From NCBI RefSeq assembly GCF_001940165.2, contig NZ_CP135162.1:2810001-2874000 (forward strand): a stretch of DNA of 64,000 nucleotides, in the 5' to 3' direction. A program made the position numbers and the translations under genes. Below are positions 9,216-17,632 of this stretch, one piece after another. The notes beneath the pieces were generated by a model. The model was not told the DNA's origin and searched no databases. It saw only the letters and a list, made by a program, of their open reading frames with translations. The DNA comes from Roseburia sp. 831b (GTDB taxonomy: Bacteria; Bacillota; Clostridia; Lachnospirales; Lachnospiraceae). The first letter of the stretch is position 1; each line of letters starts with the position of its first letter.

Positions 9216-9255
9216 AAAAAGAAGTGGGAAATTCGAAAAGTGGATTTCCTTTTTC
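9216..9255 (+). terminator. Possible weak terminator after ohrR
   Basis: GGAAAT / ATTTCC with an 11-base loop and five T, flanked by A and T tracts. The stem is short, so read-through into the flavoprotein gene is possible. Confidence 0.45.
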
Positions 9256-9268
9256 TGGGAAAAATCGG

Positions 9269-9323
9269 TTGAGTTCAATTAAATTTATGTAAATTTGAAG
9301 ATAGCTGGTATCTTTTTTATAAA
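9269..9323 (+). promoter_or_regulatory. Operator and promoter of flavoprotein gene
   Basis: The 19-base word shared with the ohrR promoter lies at 9269-9287. A promoter TTGAAG (9295-9300) and TATAAA (9318-9323) with a 17-bp spacer follows. Here the operator is upstream of the -35, while at ohrR it is downstream of the -10. Confidence 0.7.
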
Positions 9324-9355
9324 AATAGGAATGATACAAACAGGAGGAATGCGAA

Positions 9356-10231
9356 ATGGGTGAGCGTTATGATATTGCAATTATTGGAACCGGACCGGCT
9401 GGATTATCAGCAGCTATCACAGCGAAAATTCGAAACAAGAAGATTTTGCTGATTGGAAGTAAGGATTTGAGCCCGAAAGTGCAGAAGGCACATACCATTA
9501 AAAATTATCTCGGCCTGCCGGATATTGGCGGTGAGGAGTTGGGAAAGCGTTTTGCGGAACATCTGGAAAACATGCAGATTGAAATCATGGATGAGATGGT
9601 GACGGCGATTTACCAGATGGGAGATTCCTATCAGCTTCAGATTGCCGGGAATTTTTATGAAACTACATCTGTAATTCTGGCAACCGGTGTCAATTTTGGA
9701 AAGCCGTATCCGGGTGAAAATGAACTCTTAGGAAGAGGGGTCAGCTATTGCGCAACCTGTGATGCGCCGTTATATAAAGGAAAAACGGCAGCAGTGGTCG
9801 GTTTTTCCGCAAAGGAAGAGGCAGAAGCAGCGTTTCTTGCTGAGGTGGCGGATAAGGTTTATTACCTGCCGATGTATAATGGGGAGGTAAAGTTACCGGG
9901 AAATATTGAGGTGCTTCATGAGAAGCCGCTTGAAATCAAAGGTGGCATGAAGGTGGAGGCATTTGTGACCGAGCAGCAGGAGTTAGCAGTTGACGGAGTG
10001 TTTTTGCTGCGTGAATGTGTTTCACCGGACAAGCTGGTTCCGGGATTAAAGCTAGATGGCAATCATGTCGAAGTAGATAGAAAGATGGCATGCAATTTAA
10101 AAGGATGTTTTGCATGCGGAGACATCACAGGTGCGCCGTACCAGTACATCAAGGCAGCAGGCGAAGGAAATGTGGCAGCACTTTCTGCAGTGGCATATGT
10201 GAGTGAATGCAAACGAGAGAGTGCAGACTAG
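9356..10231 (+). CDS. Thioredoxin reductase-like flavoprotein, possibly ferredoxin-dependent (FFTR-like)
   Basis: 291 residues with the thioredoxin-reductase layout. FAD motif GTGPAG is at 11-16, redox pair CATC at 132-135, and C-terminal FACGDITGAPYQYIKAAGEG is the flavin site. The second Rossmann domain is unusual: the NADPH motif GxGxxA is replaced by VVGFSAKEEA (148-157), and no HRRxxxR arginine cluster follows. This loss is a known feature of ferredoxin-dependent flavin thioredoxin reductases described in clostridia, so electrons may come from ferredoxin. It is followed by thioredoxin and carries an OhrR-type operator. Ordinary TrxB with weak NADPH binding is the alternative. Confidence 0.8.
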   Translation: MGERYDIAIIGTGPAGLSAAITAKIRNKKILLIGSKDLSPKVQKAHTIKNYLGLPDIGGEELGKRFAEHLENMQIEIMDEMVTAIYQMGDSYQLQIAGNFYETTSVILATGVNFGKPYPGENELLGRGVSYCATCDAPLYKGKTAAVVGFSAKEEAEAAFLAEVADKVYYLPMYNGEVKLPGNIEVLHEKPLEIKGGMKVEAFVTEQQELAVDGVFLLRECVSPDKLVPGLKLDGNHVEVDRKMACNLKGCFACGDITGAPYQYIKAAGEGNVAALSAVAYVSECKRESAD

Positions 10232-10321
10232 AGCAGCAATGAAAAAGGATATCGTGTGAAAAATTCACATGTTGTATACCAATTTGATATGCGCAAAGAA
10301 GCGCAGGAATGGAGGATTATT

Positions 10322-10630
10322 ATGGTAAAGAAAGTAAACGAAGCAGAATTTAAGGCAGAAGCATTAACAGGTACAACAGTAGTTGATTTTTCGGCAACAT
10401 GGTGTGGACCATGCCAGATGTTAGCACCGGTGTTAGAGGAAATATCCGACAGCCAGGGCGATGTGAAGTTCTACAACATTGATGTAGACCAGAATCCGGG
10501 AATCACCCGCGAGTACGGCATCATGAACATCCCGGCAGTGTACTTACTGAAAGACGGACAGGTTGTCGATAAGCAGATTGGTTTCCTGCCAAAAGAGCAG
10601 TTAGAAGCATGGATTAATCAGGCAAAATAG
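10322..10630 (+). CDS. trxA: Thioredoxin
   Basis: 102-residue thioredoxin with WCGPC at 27-31, cis-Pro loop NIPAVYLL, and a normal family length. ATG 10322 is chosen because GGAGG is seven bases upstream and the product then begins as thioredoxins do; an upstream in-frame start would add 22 residues. It lies 90 bases after the flavoprotein gene and is its probable electron acceptor. Confidence 0.95.
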   Translation: MVKKVNEAEFKAEALTGTTVVDFSATWCGPCQMLAPVLEEISDSQGDVKFYNIDVDQNPGITREYGIMNIPAVYLLKDGQVVDKQIGFLPKEQLEAWINQAK

Positions 10631-10634
10631 GAAG

Positions 10635-10700
10635 AATCCCCGCACAATTTTTCACGGAATCCTGCGTGAACCGGATGTGAAAGTTGTGCGGGGATTTTTT
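10635..10700. terminator. Bidirectional terminator trxA / araC
   Basis: A 13-bp stem, AATCCCCGCACAA / TTGTGCGGGGATT, with a 36-base loop containing a smaller hairpin and a T tract. It separates the converging trxA and AraC genes. Confidence 0.85.
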
Positions 10701-10701
10701 G

Positions 10702-11544
10702 TTACACTTCCTTTTTAATCTTCGATGGGGAAACCCCATATTTTTTCTTAAAAAGCTTGCTGAAATGGTAGACGTCATCGTAGCCAACGGAGGATGCGAC
10801 TTCCTGGATGCTGCCGTTCCAGCCGTTTTCTAACAGTTCTTTCGCTTTTTCCAGCCGGATGTTGATTAAGTGGCGGATTGGGGTATCGCCGGTCTCGCTT
10901 TTAAATATCTTTGAGATGTAAAACGGGCTTAGATACATATTCTCTGCGATGCGGTCTAAGGAAATTTTTTCTGCGTAATGATCCTCAAAATAATTGACAA
11001 TCTGCTCGACCACGTATTTTTTGTTGGTGGAGTCGAAGGAACATCCGGGAGCGGAGCCTTCCGGTTTAAACTGTTCGCGCAGGATGATGAGCAGCATCTG
11101 CATGAGGTAGGACTGCAGCATAAAGTAGCGTCCTTCCTGATAAGTCATGTTCTCTAAGGACATGGAAGTGCAGATTTTAAAAAGCTTCTGGCGGAGTTCA
11201 CCGGTCGTGTGCAGGATGAAATTGCCCGATGGGAGCGGAATCATATTTTTCTCATACCCGCGGAACTGCACATCGGAAAATCCCACGAAAAACTCAGTGG
11301 CGGGATGTCCCGGCGAGGTGACGAGAGACTGGTGTTTGCAGCCGGGATTTAAAATAATCAAATCGCCTTCGCTGACCTCATAATAGTTATCGTCAATCAG
11401 GTAAGTACCATTTCCCGATAAAATAAAATCCATCTCAATATGGTCGTGGCTGTGATAAGACAGCTCATCGTGCGTCCTCGTCGCAGACCAGATAAATAGA
11501 AAGGTTGGATTAAAGTTCTCAATTAAATCATTCCGACAGCGCAT
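10702..11544 (-). CDS. AraC family transcriptional regulator
   Basis: About 280 residues from the ATG at 11544, which has GAAAGGA upstream; a longer frame to 11661 is less likely. The N-terminal half is a cupin-like sensor (SYHSHDHIEMDFILSGNG, then GDLIILNPGCKHQ). The C-terminal 100 residues hold two helix-turn-helix motifs, IAENMYLSPFYISKIFKSE and VASSVGYDDVYHFSKLFKK. Such proteins usually sense sugars or small ligands. It is divergent from the ABC exporter at 11712, a possible target. Confidence 0.9.
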   Translation of the reverse strand: MRCRNDLIENFNPTFLFIWSATRTHDELSYHSHDHIEMDFILSGNGTYLIDDNYYEVSEGDLIILNPGCKHQSLVTSPGHPATEFFVGFSDVQFRGYEKNMIPLPSGNFILHTTGELRQKLFKICTSMSLENMTYQEGRYFMLQSYLMQMLLIILREQFKPEGSAPGCSFDSTNKKYVVEQIVNYFEDHYAEKISLDRIAENMYLSPFYISKIFKSETGDTPIRHLINIRLEKAKELLENGWNGSIQEVASSVGYDDVYHFSKLFKKKYGVSPSKIKKEV

Positions 11545-11711
11545 AGTGGCGTCCTTTCCAAGTAAAAATTCTAATTCTATTGTATCTTTTTCCAAAAGAA
11601 AAGTAAAACAAAATGTGACATCAAAGGGGCAAGATAGTACATTTCTTTTTTGGCAAAACATTTTATACTAGGGTACACAACAAAATTTGGTGCGAACGAG
11701 GAGGTATGAAA

Positions 11712-13484
11712 ATGACACCAATGAAATGGTTTTTTTCTTTTTTGAAAAAATACAGAGGGTTGATGGTTCTGGGAATGGTTTTGACTACAATATTAGCTGT
11801 ATTGTTGGTTGTCAATCCATATTTGTCCGGACAGATTGTCGATCAGGTTATTCAGGGGCAAAATTATGACCTGCTGATGCCGATGGTTGCCTGTCTGTTG
11901 GGCGTGACGATTGTGCTCGGAATCTTACGTTTCTTCTATCAGCTTGTCTTTGAGACAGCGTCACAGGGCGTGCTCTACGATATGCGTGACAAAGTCTACC
12001 GGAAGCTGTTAGAGGAGGATTTCGCATTTTACAACAAAAAGCGGACGGGTGATCTGATGAGCCGTCAGACAGGGGACATGGACGCTATCCGGCATTTTGT
12101 GGCGTATGTTATTTATAATGTCTATCAGTATTCGTTGATGTTTTTGTTTGCGCTCATCATGATTTTTACGGTGAATGTGAAGCTTGCGCTCTGCATGGTG
12201 GCGGTGCTTCCGTTTACGGCGCTGTGCACGTATTTTCAGTCGAAGGATGTTTATCCGGCGTTCCAGCGCAACCGGGACTGCTTTTCGTCCCTGAATGCGT
12301 TTGTGCAGGAAAATGTCAGCGGAAACCGCGTGGTAAAGGCATTTGCGAGTGAACAGTATGAGATTGAGCGTTTTGAAAAAGAAAATGATAAATTCCGCGA
12401 TGCGCAGGTGGCGGCATCGAGAGTTTGGATGAAATATGTGCCGATTTTTGAAGTGCTTTCCTATGCGCTGACGGTGATTCTGATTTTATACGGCGGCTAC
12501 ATGGTGATTCAGGGCGAGATTACATTGGGACAGCTTGTAACGGTCAACGGTTATCTCTGGATGCTGAATACGCCGCTCCGTATGGCGGGATGGCTGGTCA
12601 ATGACATCGGCAATTTTGTGACCTCGGTTGAAAAAATCTACCATACATACAGCGAGGAACCGGATGTCAAAACACCGGTGCGTGAACACAAACGGCAGCA
12701 GTTAAAGGGTGCCGTTGAGTTTCGGGATGTTTCGTACCGTGCGGATGATGAGGACATCATTCAGGATATTAATTTTAAAGTAGAGCCGGGAGAAACGGTA
12801 GGAATTATCGGTTCCACCGGAGCAGGAAAATCTACGGTGATGAATCTGCTCTGCCGTTTTTATGATGCAACGGAGGGGCAGGTATTGGTGGATGGCACGG
12901 ATGTGCGGGAGATGGATTTGTATGCACTTCGCGATAATATTGGAATGGCGATGCAGGATGTGTTCCTTTTCTCGGACACAATCGAGGGAAATATCGCATA
13001 CGGAAGGTCGGACAGCAGCTTTGAGGAGGTGCGCCAGGCAGCCATCAAGGCGGACGCAAACCACTTTATCAAGCAGCTCCCGGAAGGGTACGATACGATT
13101 GTCGGCGAGCGTGGCGTTGGTCTTTCCGGTGGACAGAAACAGCGTATTTCGCTGGCGCGTGCTCTTTTGAAAAATCCATCCATCTTAATTTTGGATGATA
13201 CGACTTCGGCGGTGGATATGGAGACGGAGAGCTACATTCAGGAGCAGCTTGGCAGAATTGAAAAGGATTGTACGATTTTCATTATTGCATACCGGATTTC
13301 TTCTATTAAAGATGCAGATAAAATACTCGTGATGGACAACGGCAGAATCGTGGAGCAGGGAACGCACGAGGAGCTTGTAAAAGCGAACGGTTACTATGCT
13401 TCGGCGTTCCATCACCAGTATGGAGAAGTGCCGGAGGAAATCAAGAACGGAAGTTACAAGAAAGGGGGAAAACAGAATGGCTAG
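11712..13484 (+). CDS. ABC exporter half-transporter, first subunit
   Basis: About 590 residues: a six-helix ABC transmembrane domain (1-310) and a C-terminal ATPase with Walker A GSTGAGKST, signature LSGGQKQR and Walker B ILILDDTTSA. The residue after the Walker B Asp is Asp (LDDTTS) rather than Glu, the pattern of the degenerate site in heterodimeric exporters. ATG 11712 is preferred over 11706 because AGGAGG ends seven bases upstream. The next gene overlaps it by eight bases and encodes the partner. Confidence 0.93.
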   Translation: MTPMKWFFSFLKKYRGLMVLGMVLTTILAVLLVVNPYLSGQIVDQVIQGQNYDLLMPMVACLLGVTIVLGILRFFYQLVFETASQGVLYDMRDKVYRKLLEEDFAFYNKKRTGDLMSRQTGDMDAIRHFVAYVIYNVYQYSLMFLFALIMIFTVNVKLALCMVAVLPFTALCTYFQSKDVYPAFQRNRDCFSSLNAFVQENVSGNRVVKAFASEQYEIERFEKENDKFRDAQVAASRVWMKYVPIFEVLSYALTVILILYGGYMVIQGEITLGQLVTVNGYLWMLNTPLRMAGWLVNDIGNFVTSVEKIYHTYSEEPDVKTPVREHKRQQLKGAVEFRDVSYRADDEDIIQDINFKVEPGETVGIIGSTGAGKSTVMNLLCRFYDATEGQVLVDGTDVREMDLYALRDNIGMAMQDVFLFSDTIEGNIAYGRSDSSFEEVRQAAIKADANHFIKQLPEGYDTIVGERGVGLSGGQKQRISLARALLKNPSILILDDTTSAVDMETESYIQEQLGRIEKDCTIFIIAYRISSIKDADKILVMDNGRIVEQGTHEELVKANGYYASAFHHQYGEVPEEIKNGSYKKGGKQNG

Positions 13485-15267
13485 AAACCGTTATGATGTG
13501 GACGAAGTATTAGAGGACAGCTTCGACATCAACCAGTTAAAACGCTTAGCGTCCTACATTGCGCCCTACAAAAAGAAAATGGCAGGCGTTATTGTTCTGA
13601 TGCTTCTTTCCTCGGCAGCGACAATGCTGATACCGATTTTTTTACAGAATGTAATGGATACCTGTATCCCGGAAAAAGATATGAAAATGATTGTAGTTTA
13701 TAGCCTGCTGACGCTGCTCATCGCGTTTTTCTCTGCATGGGCATTGCGCATAAAAATAAAGACAATGAGCGTGGTGGGACAGGATATTGTTCACCAGATT
13801 CGTTCCGATATTTTTGCACACTTGCAGGAACTGCCGTTTTCTTACTACGATGACCGCCCACATGGCAAGATTCAGGTGCGTGTCGTCAACTACGTCAATA
13901 GTTTAAGCGACCTGCTCAGCAACGGTATTGTAAATACTTTTACCGATATGTGTAACCTTGTTTTCATTCTGATATTCATGCTGTATTTAGACCCAAGGCT
14001 CACGTTAATCTGCCTTTGCGGTCTGCCGTTTCTTGTGCTTGTCATTGTCTTCATCAAGAAAAAACAGCGTGTGGCATGGCAGATTCAGAGCAATAAGCAG
14101 TCAAACTTAAATGCCTACATCGCCGAGAGTATCAACGGAATCCAGGTAACGCAGTCTTTTGTGCGTGAGGAGGAGAATACCGGAATTTTCAACCATTTGA
14201 GTAAAAATTACCGGAAATCCTGGATGCGTGCGGTTACATACAATTTTACAATGGGACCGAGCGTGGATATTATTTCCACATTAACTACAATCGCAGTTTA
14301 TATTCTTGGTGTGCGCTGGATTTTAGCACCGGACGGAAACCTGACCGTCGGTGTGCTGGTAGCGTTTACAGCATACATTGGAAGATTCTGGACACCGATT
14401 AACACATTGGCGGGATTTTATAATACGCTTTTGACCGCAATCTCTTATTTGGAGCGAATCTTTGAGACGATTGATGAGCCTGTTCTGGTAAAAGATGCAC
14501 CGGACGCAAAAGAAATGCCGGAAATTAAAGGAGAAGTCCGGTTTGAGCATGTGACATTCGGCTACGAAGAGGGGCAGAGTATTTTAAAAGACATCAATTT
14601 TACGGCGGAAGCAGGAAAAACCTACGCGATTGTCGGACCGACCGGAGCAGGAAAGACCACGATTGTCAATCTGATAAGCCGGTTTTACAACGTAAACAGT
14701 GGAAAAATCCTCATCGACGGAGTGGATATTGCAGGCGTCACGCTTCATTCACTCAGAACCCAGATGGGAATTATGATGCAGGACAGCTTCATTTTCTCCG
14801 GAACCATATTAGACAATATCCGTTATGGAAAACAGGATGCCACGGAGGAAGAAGTGATTGCAGCAGCAAAAACGGTGTGTGCCCACGATTTTATCATGAG
14901 CATGGAGAATGGTTACCACACGCAGGTCAACGAGCGTGGAAGCCGTCTGTCCGCCGGACAAAGACAGTTAATCTCGTTTGCGAGAGCATTGCTTGCCGAC
15001 CCGAAAATCCTGATTTTAGATGAGGCGACTTCAAGTATCGATACGGAGACGGAACTTCTTTTACAGAAAGGATTAAACGAGTTGTTGAAGGGAAGAACTT
15101 CTTTTATCATCGCGCATCGTCTTTCCACGATTCGCAACGCGGATTGCATCATGTACGTGGATAAAGGCAGCATCTTAGAGCGCGGAAATCATGATGAGCT
15201 GATTGAGAAAAAGGGCGAATATTATGACCTCTATATGTCACAGTTTGATTTTCTGGCTGCGGAGTAA
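13477..15267 (+). CDS. ABC exporter half-transporter, second subunit
   Basis: 596 residues with a transmembrane domain and ATPase: Walker A GPTGAGKTT, signature LSAGQRQL, Walker B ILILDEATSS with the catalytic Glu. Together with the upstream subunit (Asp at that place) this forms a heterodimeric multidrug-type exporter. ATG 13477 has AAAGGGGG upstream and overlaps the previous stop, so the two are translationally coupled. A longer in-frame start at 13396 lies inside the first gene and is unlikely. The substrate is unknown. Confidence 0.93.
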   Translation: MARNRYDVDEVLEDSFDINQLKRLASYIAPYKKKMAGVIVLMLLSSAATMLIPIFLQNVMDTCIPEKDMKMIVVYSLLTLLIAFFSAWALRIKIKTMSVVGQDIVHQIRSDIFAHLQELPFSYYDDRPHGKIQVRVVNYVNSLSDLLSNGIVNTFTDMCNLVFILIFMLYLDPRLTLICLCGLPFLVLVIVFIKKKQRVAWQIQSNKQSNLNAYIAESINGIQVTQSFVREEENTGIFNHLSKNYRKSWMRAVTYNFTMGPSVDIISTLTTIAVYILGVRWILAPDGNLTVGVLVAFTAYIGRFWTPINTLAGFYNTLLTAISYLERIFETIDEPVLVKDAPDAKEMPEIKGEVRFEHVTFGYEEGQSILKDINFTAEAGKTYAIVGPTGAGKTTIVNLISRFYNVNSGKILIDGVDIAGVTLHSLRTQMGIMMQDSFIFSGTILDNIRYGKQDATEEEVIAAAKTVCAHDFIMSMENGYHTQVNERGSRLSAGQRQLISFARALLADPKILILDEATSSIDTETELLLQKGLNELLKGRTSFIIAHRLSTIRNADCIMYVDKGSILERGNHDELIEKKGEYYDLYMSQFDFLAAE

Positions 15268-15274
15268 AAATAGA

Positions 15275-15334
15275 TTGACAAATTCACTATCTTGCAATAC
15301 AATATAGCAAAAGCTACTTTGTATTGCAAGATAG
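15275..15334 (+). promoter_or_regulatory. PadR promoter inside a long palindrome
   Basis: TTGACA (15275-15280) and TACAAT (15298-15303) are 17 bp apart. A perfect 16-bp inverted repeat, 15287-15302 and 15319-15334, has a 16-bp spacer that itself contains TAGC-AAAA-GCTA at 15305-15316. The repeat covers the -10 and the start site and runs up to the RBS. It can act as a PadR operator in DNA and as a strong hairpin in the 5' leader RNA. Confidence 0.85.
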
Positions 15335-15347
15335 AGGAGGAAGAAAC

Positions 15348-15728
15348 GTGATACCATCACAAATGCTGAAAGGGACACTGGAAGGCTGCATTTTAAAGGT
15401 TATCAGCGAGAAGGAGACATACGGATACGAGATATCTGAAAAGCTGCGTGCATACGGTTTTTCGGACATTTCGGAGGGAACGATTTACCCGCTTTTGCTC
15501 CGGCTTGAGAAAAATGGGTTGATTACGGCGGAGCACCGCCAGTCACCAGTTGGACCGAAGCGCAAATATTTTTCTATTTCCCCGGAGGGAAAAGTGGAAT
15601 TGGAACAGTTTTATGTGAGCTGGCAGGAGCTGTCCGGAGCAATCAATCGTATTTTTACAGAAACAAAGATGGAATTGGAGGGCATGGAACATGATGCGAA
15701 AAACAAGAATGTTACAGAAGGAAAATAA
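15348..15728 (+). CDS. PadR family transcriptional regulator
   Basis: 126 residues from the GTG at 15348, which has GGAGG seven bases upstream. Typical PadR segments are LEGCILKVISEKETYGYEI, EGTIYPLLLRLEKNGLI and GPKRKYFSISPEG. It lies just downstream of the ABC exporter and overlaps the next gene. PadR proteins often repress drug exporters, so it may also control the transporter pair; a palindrome sits on its own promoter. Confidence 0.9.
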   Translation: MIPSQMLKGTLEGCILKVISEKETYGYEISEKLRAYGFSDISEGTIYPLLLRLEKNGLITAEHRQSPVGPKRKYFSISPEGKVELEQFYVSWQELSGAINRIFTETKMELEGMEHDAKNKNVTEGK

Positions 15729-16362
15729 TCGTCTGGATGAGCAGATTTTAGAAGAGAACCAGGAAAAATTTACAGATATGATCTGTTATCTGAGGGGGTC
15801 TGATTTAACCGATTATGATGTGGAATCGGTTCGTCATGACCTGACAGAGATGGTGCTGGCGGCGCAGGAGCGCGGCGAGGGAATTGATGCAGTAATTGGA
15901 GAGGATTATAAGGAATTTTGTGACAGTGTGATTGAGACACTTCCGAAGAAGACACCGAAGCAGAAACTGGTGGAAAAATTGGATATGATTTGTCTATGCC
16001 TTTCTATTTTGTTTGCGATTAATATTGTGCTGTCGAGAGATACTATTGAGATGATAAAAAATGCAATCGTGGGCGGGCAGGTCAATCTGAATATTGCCAT
16101 CAGTGCTTGGACGGCGTTATCAATTGTAGTGATTATCTTGGTGGCAAATTTGATTGTAAATACGATTGTAAAAAATGCCATGGAAAAGGAGAAGATGCAA
16201 AAAAGAGGTGCGGAAATAGCGGGTGTTATCGTGGTCACACTTTTACTTTTCGTATTTGCGTGGGTTGGAAAAGGAACTTTGTTTACGGTGAATATCTTTG
16301 TGGCGTGTGCGGTGACGGTTGCGCTGTTTGGGCTGCATAAGGGGTTGGAGAATATTGTATAG
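15691..16362 (+). CDS. DUF1048 / HAAS-type membrane protein
   Basis: 223 residues: a soluble helical N-terminus (1-100) with the HAAS/DUF1048-like pattern, then four hydrophobic segments near 103-120, 133-158, 172-192 and 196-215. It overlaps the PadR gene by 38 bases, as usual for PadR-DUF1048 pairs. GGAGGG lies before the ATG. This is the second PadR/HAAS module in the window; the role is unknown. Confidence 0.75.
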   Translation: MMRKTRMLQKENNRLDEQILEENQEKFTDMICYLRGSDLTDYDVESVRHDLTEMVLAAQERGEGIDAVIGEDYKEFCDSVIETLPKKTPKQKLVEKLDMICLCLSILFAINIVLSRDTIEMIKNAIVGGQVNLNIAISAWTALSIVVIILVANLIVNTIVKNAMEKEKMQKRGAEIAGVIVVTLLLFVFAWVGKGTLFTVNIFVACAVTVALFGLHKGLENIV

Positions 16363-16388
16363 AAACATCCTAAGAAGTTTTAAAGCAT

Positions 16389-16424
16389 AGGAAGATAAAG
16401 GAAAATTCCATATCTTCCTTTTTT
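16389..16424 (+). terminator. Terminator after PadR/HAAS module
   Basis: AGGAAGATA / TATCTTCCT, 9 bp, with a 13-base loop and a T tract. Confidence 0.85.
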
Positions 16425-16609
16425 AGTGGAAAAACAAAATGGATAATCATACTTTTTTATGATATTCTATAATAGGATTGACATTTTTTAATTTGTTAAG
16501 ATAGAAAGGTGTTCATAATGACGGTTAATTATGAAAAAAAACGAGTCCTAAAAAACGGACACCCTAAAAGATATAATGAAAAGACAATAGGCAGAAAAAG
16601 AGGTATATT

Positions 16610-17632
16610 ATGTTTACGACAATTGAATTATTTGCAGGTGCCGGAGGCTTGGCATTGGGTGTTGAAAAAGCAGGATTTCATACGATTGGACTGATTGAAT
16701 TTGATAAGGATGCGTGCGATACATTGCGTACGAATAGACCTGAATGGAATGTAATATGTGATGATATTGCAAACATTTCTGGGCAGAATCTGGAAAAATT
16801 ATTTAACATAAAAAAAGGAGAATTAGATCTTCTGTCAGGCGGAGCACCATGTCAGGCTTTTTCCTATGCAGGTAAAAGACTTGGACTTGAAGATGCAAGA
16901 GGAACACTATTTTATCATTATGCGGTTTTTCTTGAAAAGCTACAACCGAAGATGTTTTTATTTGAAAATGTAAGAGGATTACTCACTCATGATGGTGGAA
17001 AGACTTACAGCACCATTCTAGATATTTTTGAAAAAGCAGGATATGAAATTCAAAAGGAAGTCTTAAATGCTTGGAACTATGGTGTAGCGCAGAAAAGAGA
17101 ACGATTAATGACAGTTGGCATTCGAAAGGATCTTGCTGGTAAAATAAAATACTCGTTTCCAACGCCACATGAGTACAAGCCAATACTAAGGGATATTTTG
17201 CAGGATGTTCCTGAAAGTGTAGGTGTTCCATATGGTGAGAGTAAAAGAAAAATATTTGAATTAGTACCACCAGGGGGATATTGGAGAGACATTGATCCGG
17301 AAATTGCAAAATCATATATGAAGAGCTGTTGGGATATGCAAGGTGGCAGAACAGGAATATTGAGGAGAATGAGCATGGATGAGCCTTCGCTGACGGTATT
17401 GACATCTCCATCCCAAAAGCAGACAGAACGTTGTCATCCATTGGAAGCAAGACCATTTACAGTAAGAGAAAATGCGAGATGTCAAAGCTTTCCGGATGAT
17501 TGGCAATTCTGCGGAAAGGTTATGTCACAGTATAAGCAGGTAGGAAATGCGGTACCGGTTAATTTGGCATATGAAGTTGCAAAGGAAATTTACAATGCAC
17601 TGGAGGAAGGAAAGGAATGGATTGGAAAATAA
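16610..17632 (+). CDS. DNA (cytosine-5)-methyltransferase
   Basis: 340-residue C5 methyltransferase. Motif I ELFAGAGGLALG, motif IV GGAPCQAFSYAGKR with the catalytic Cys, motif VI FENVRGL, motif VIII QKRERL and motif X QVGNAVPVNLA are all present. The target-recognition region lies between VIII and IX (about 185-265). It is the modification half of a type II system whose nuclease gene overlaps its last 16 bases. AAGAGG supports the ATG. Methylation protects the site cut by the partner. Confidence 0.94.
   Translation: MFTTIELFAGAGGLALGVEKAGFHTIGLIEFDKDACDTLRTNRPEWNVICDDIANISGQNLEKLFNIKKGELDLLSGGAPCQAFSYAGKRLGLEDARGTLFYHYAVFLEKLQPKMFLFENVRGLLTHDGGKTYSTILDIFEKAGYEIQKEVLNAWNYGVAQKRERLMTVGIRKDLAGKIKYSFPTPHEYKPILRDILQDVPESVGVPYGESKRKIFELVPPGGYWRDIDPEIAKSYMKSCWDMQGGRTGILRRMSMDEPSLTVLTSPSQKQTERCHPLEARPFTVRENARCQSFPDDWQFCGKVMSQYKQVGNAVPVNLAYEVAKEIYNALEEGKEWIGK

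Noticed and set aside
16509..16694. Short frame before the methyltransferase, considered as a controller (C) protein
   Set aside because: It has no helix-turn-helix pattern and runs into the methyltransferase gene in another frame.
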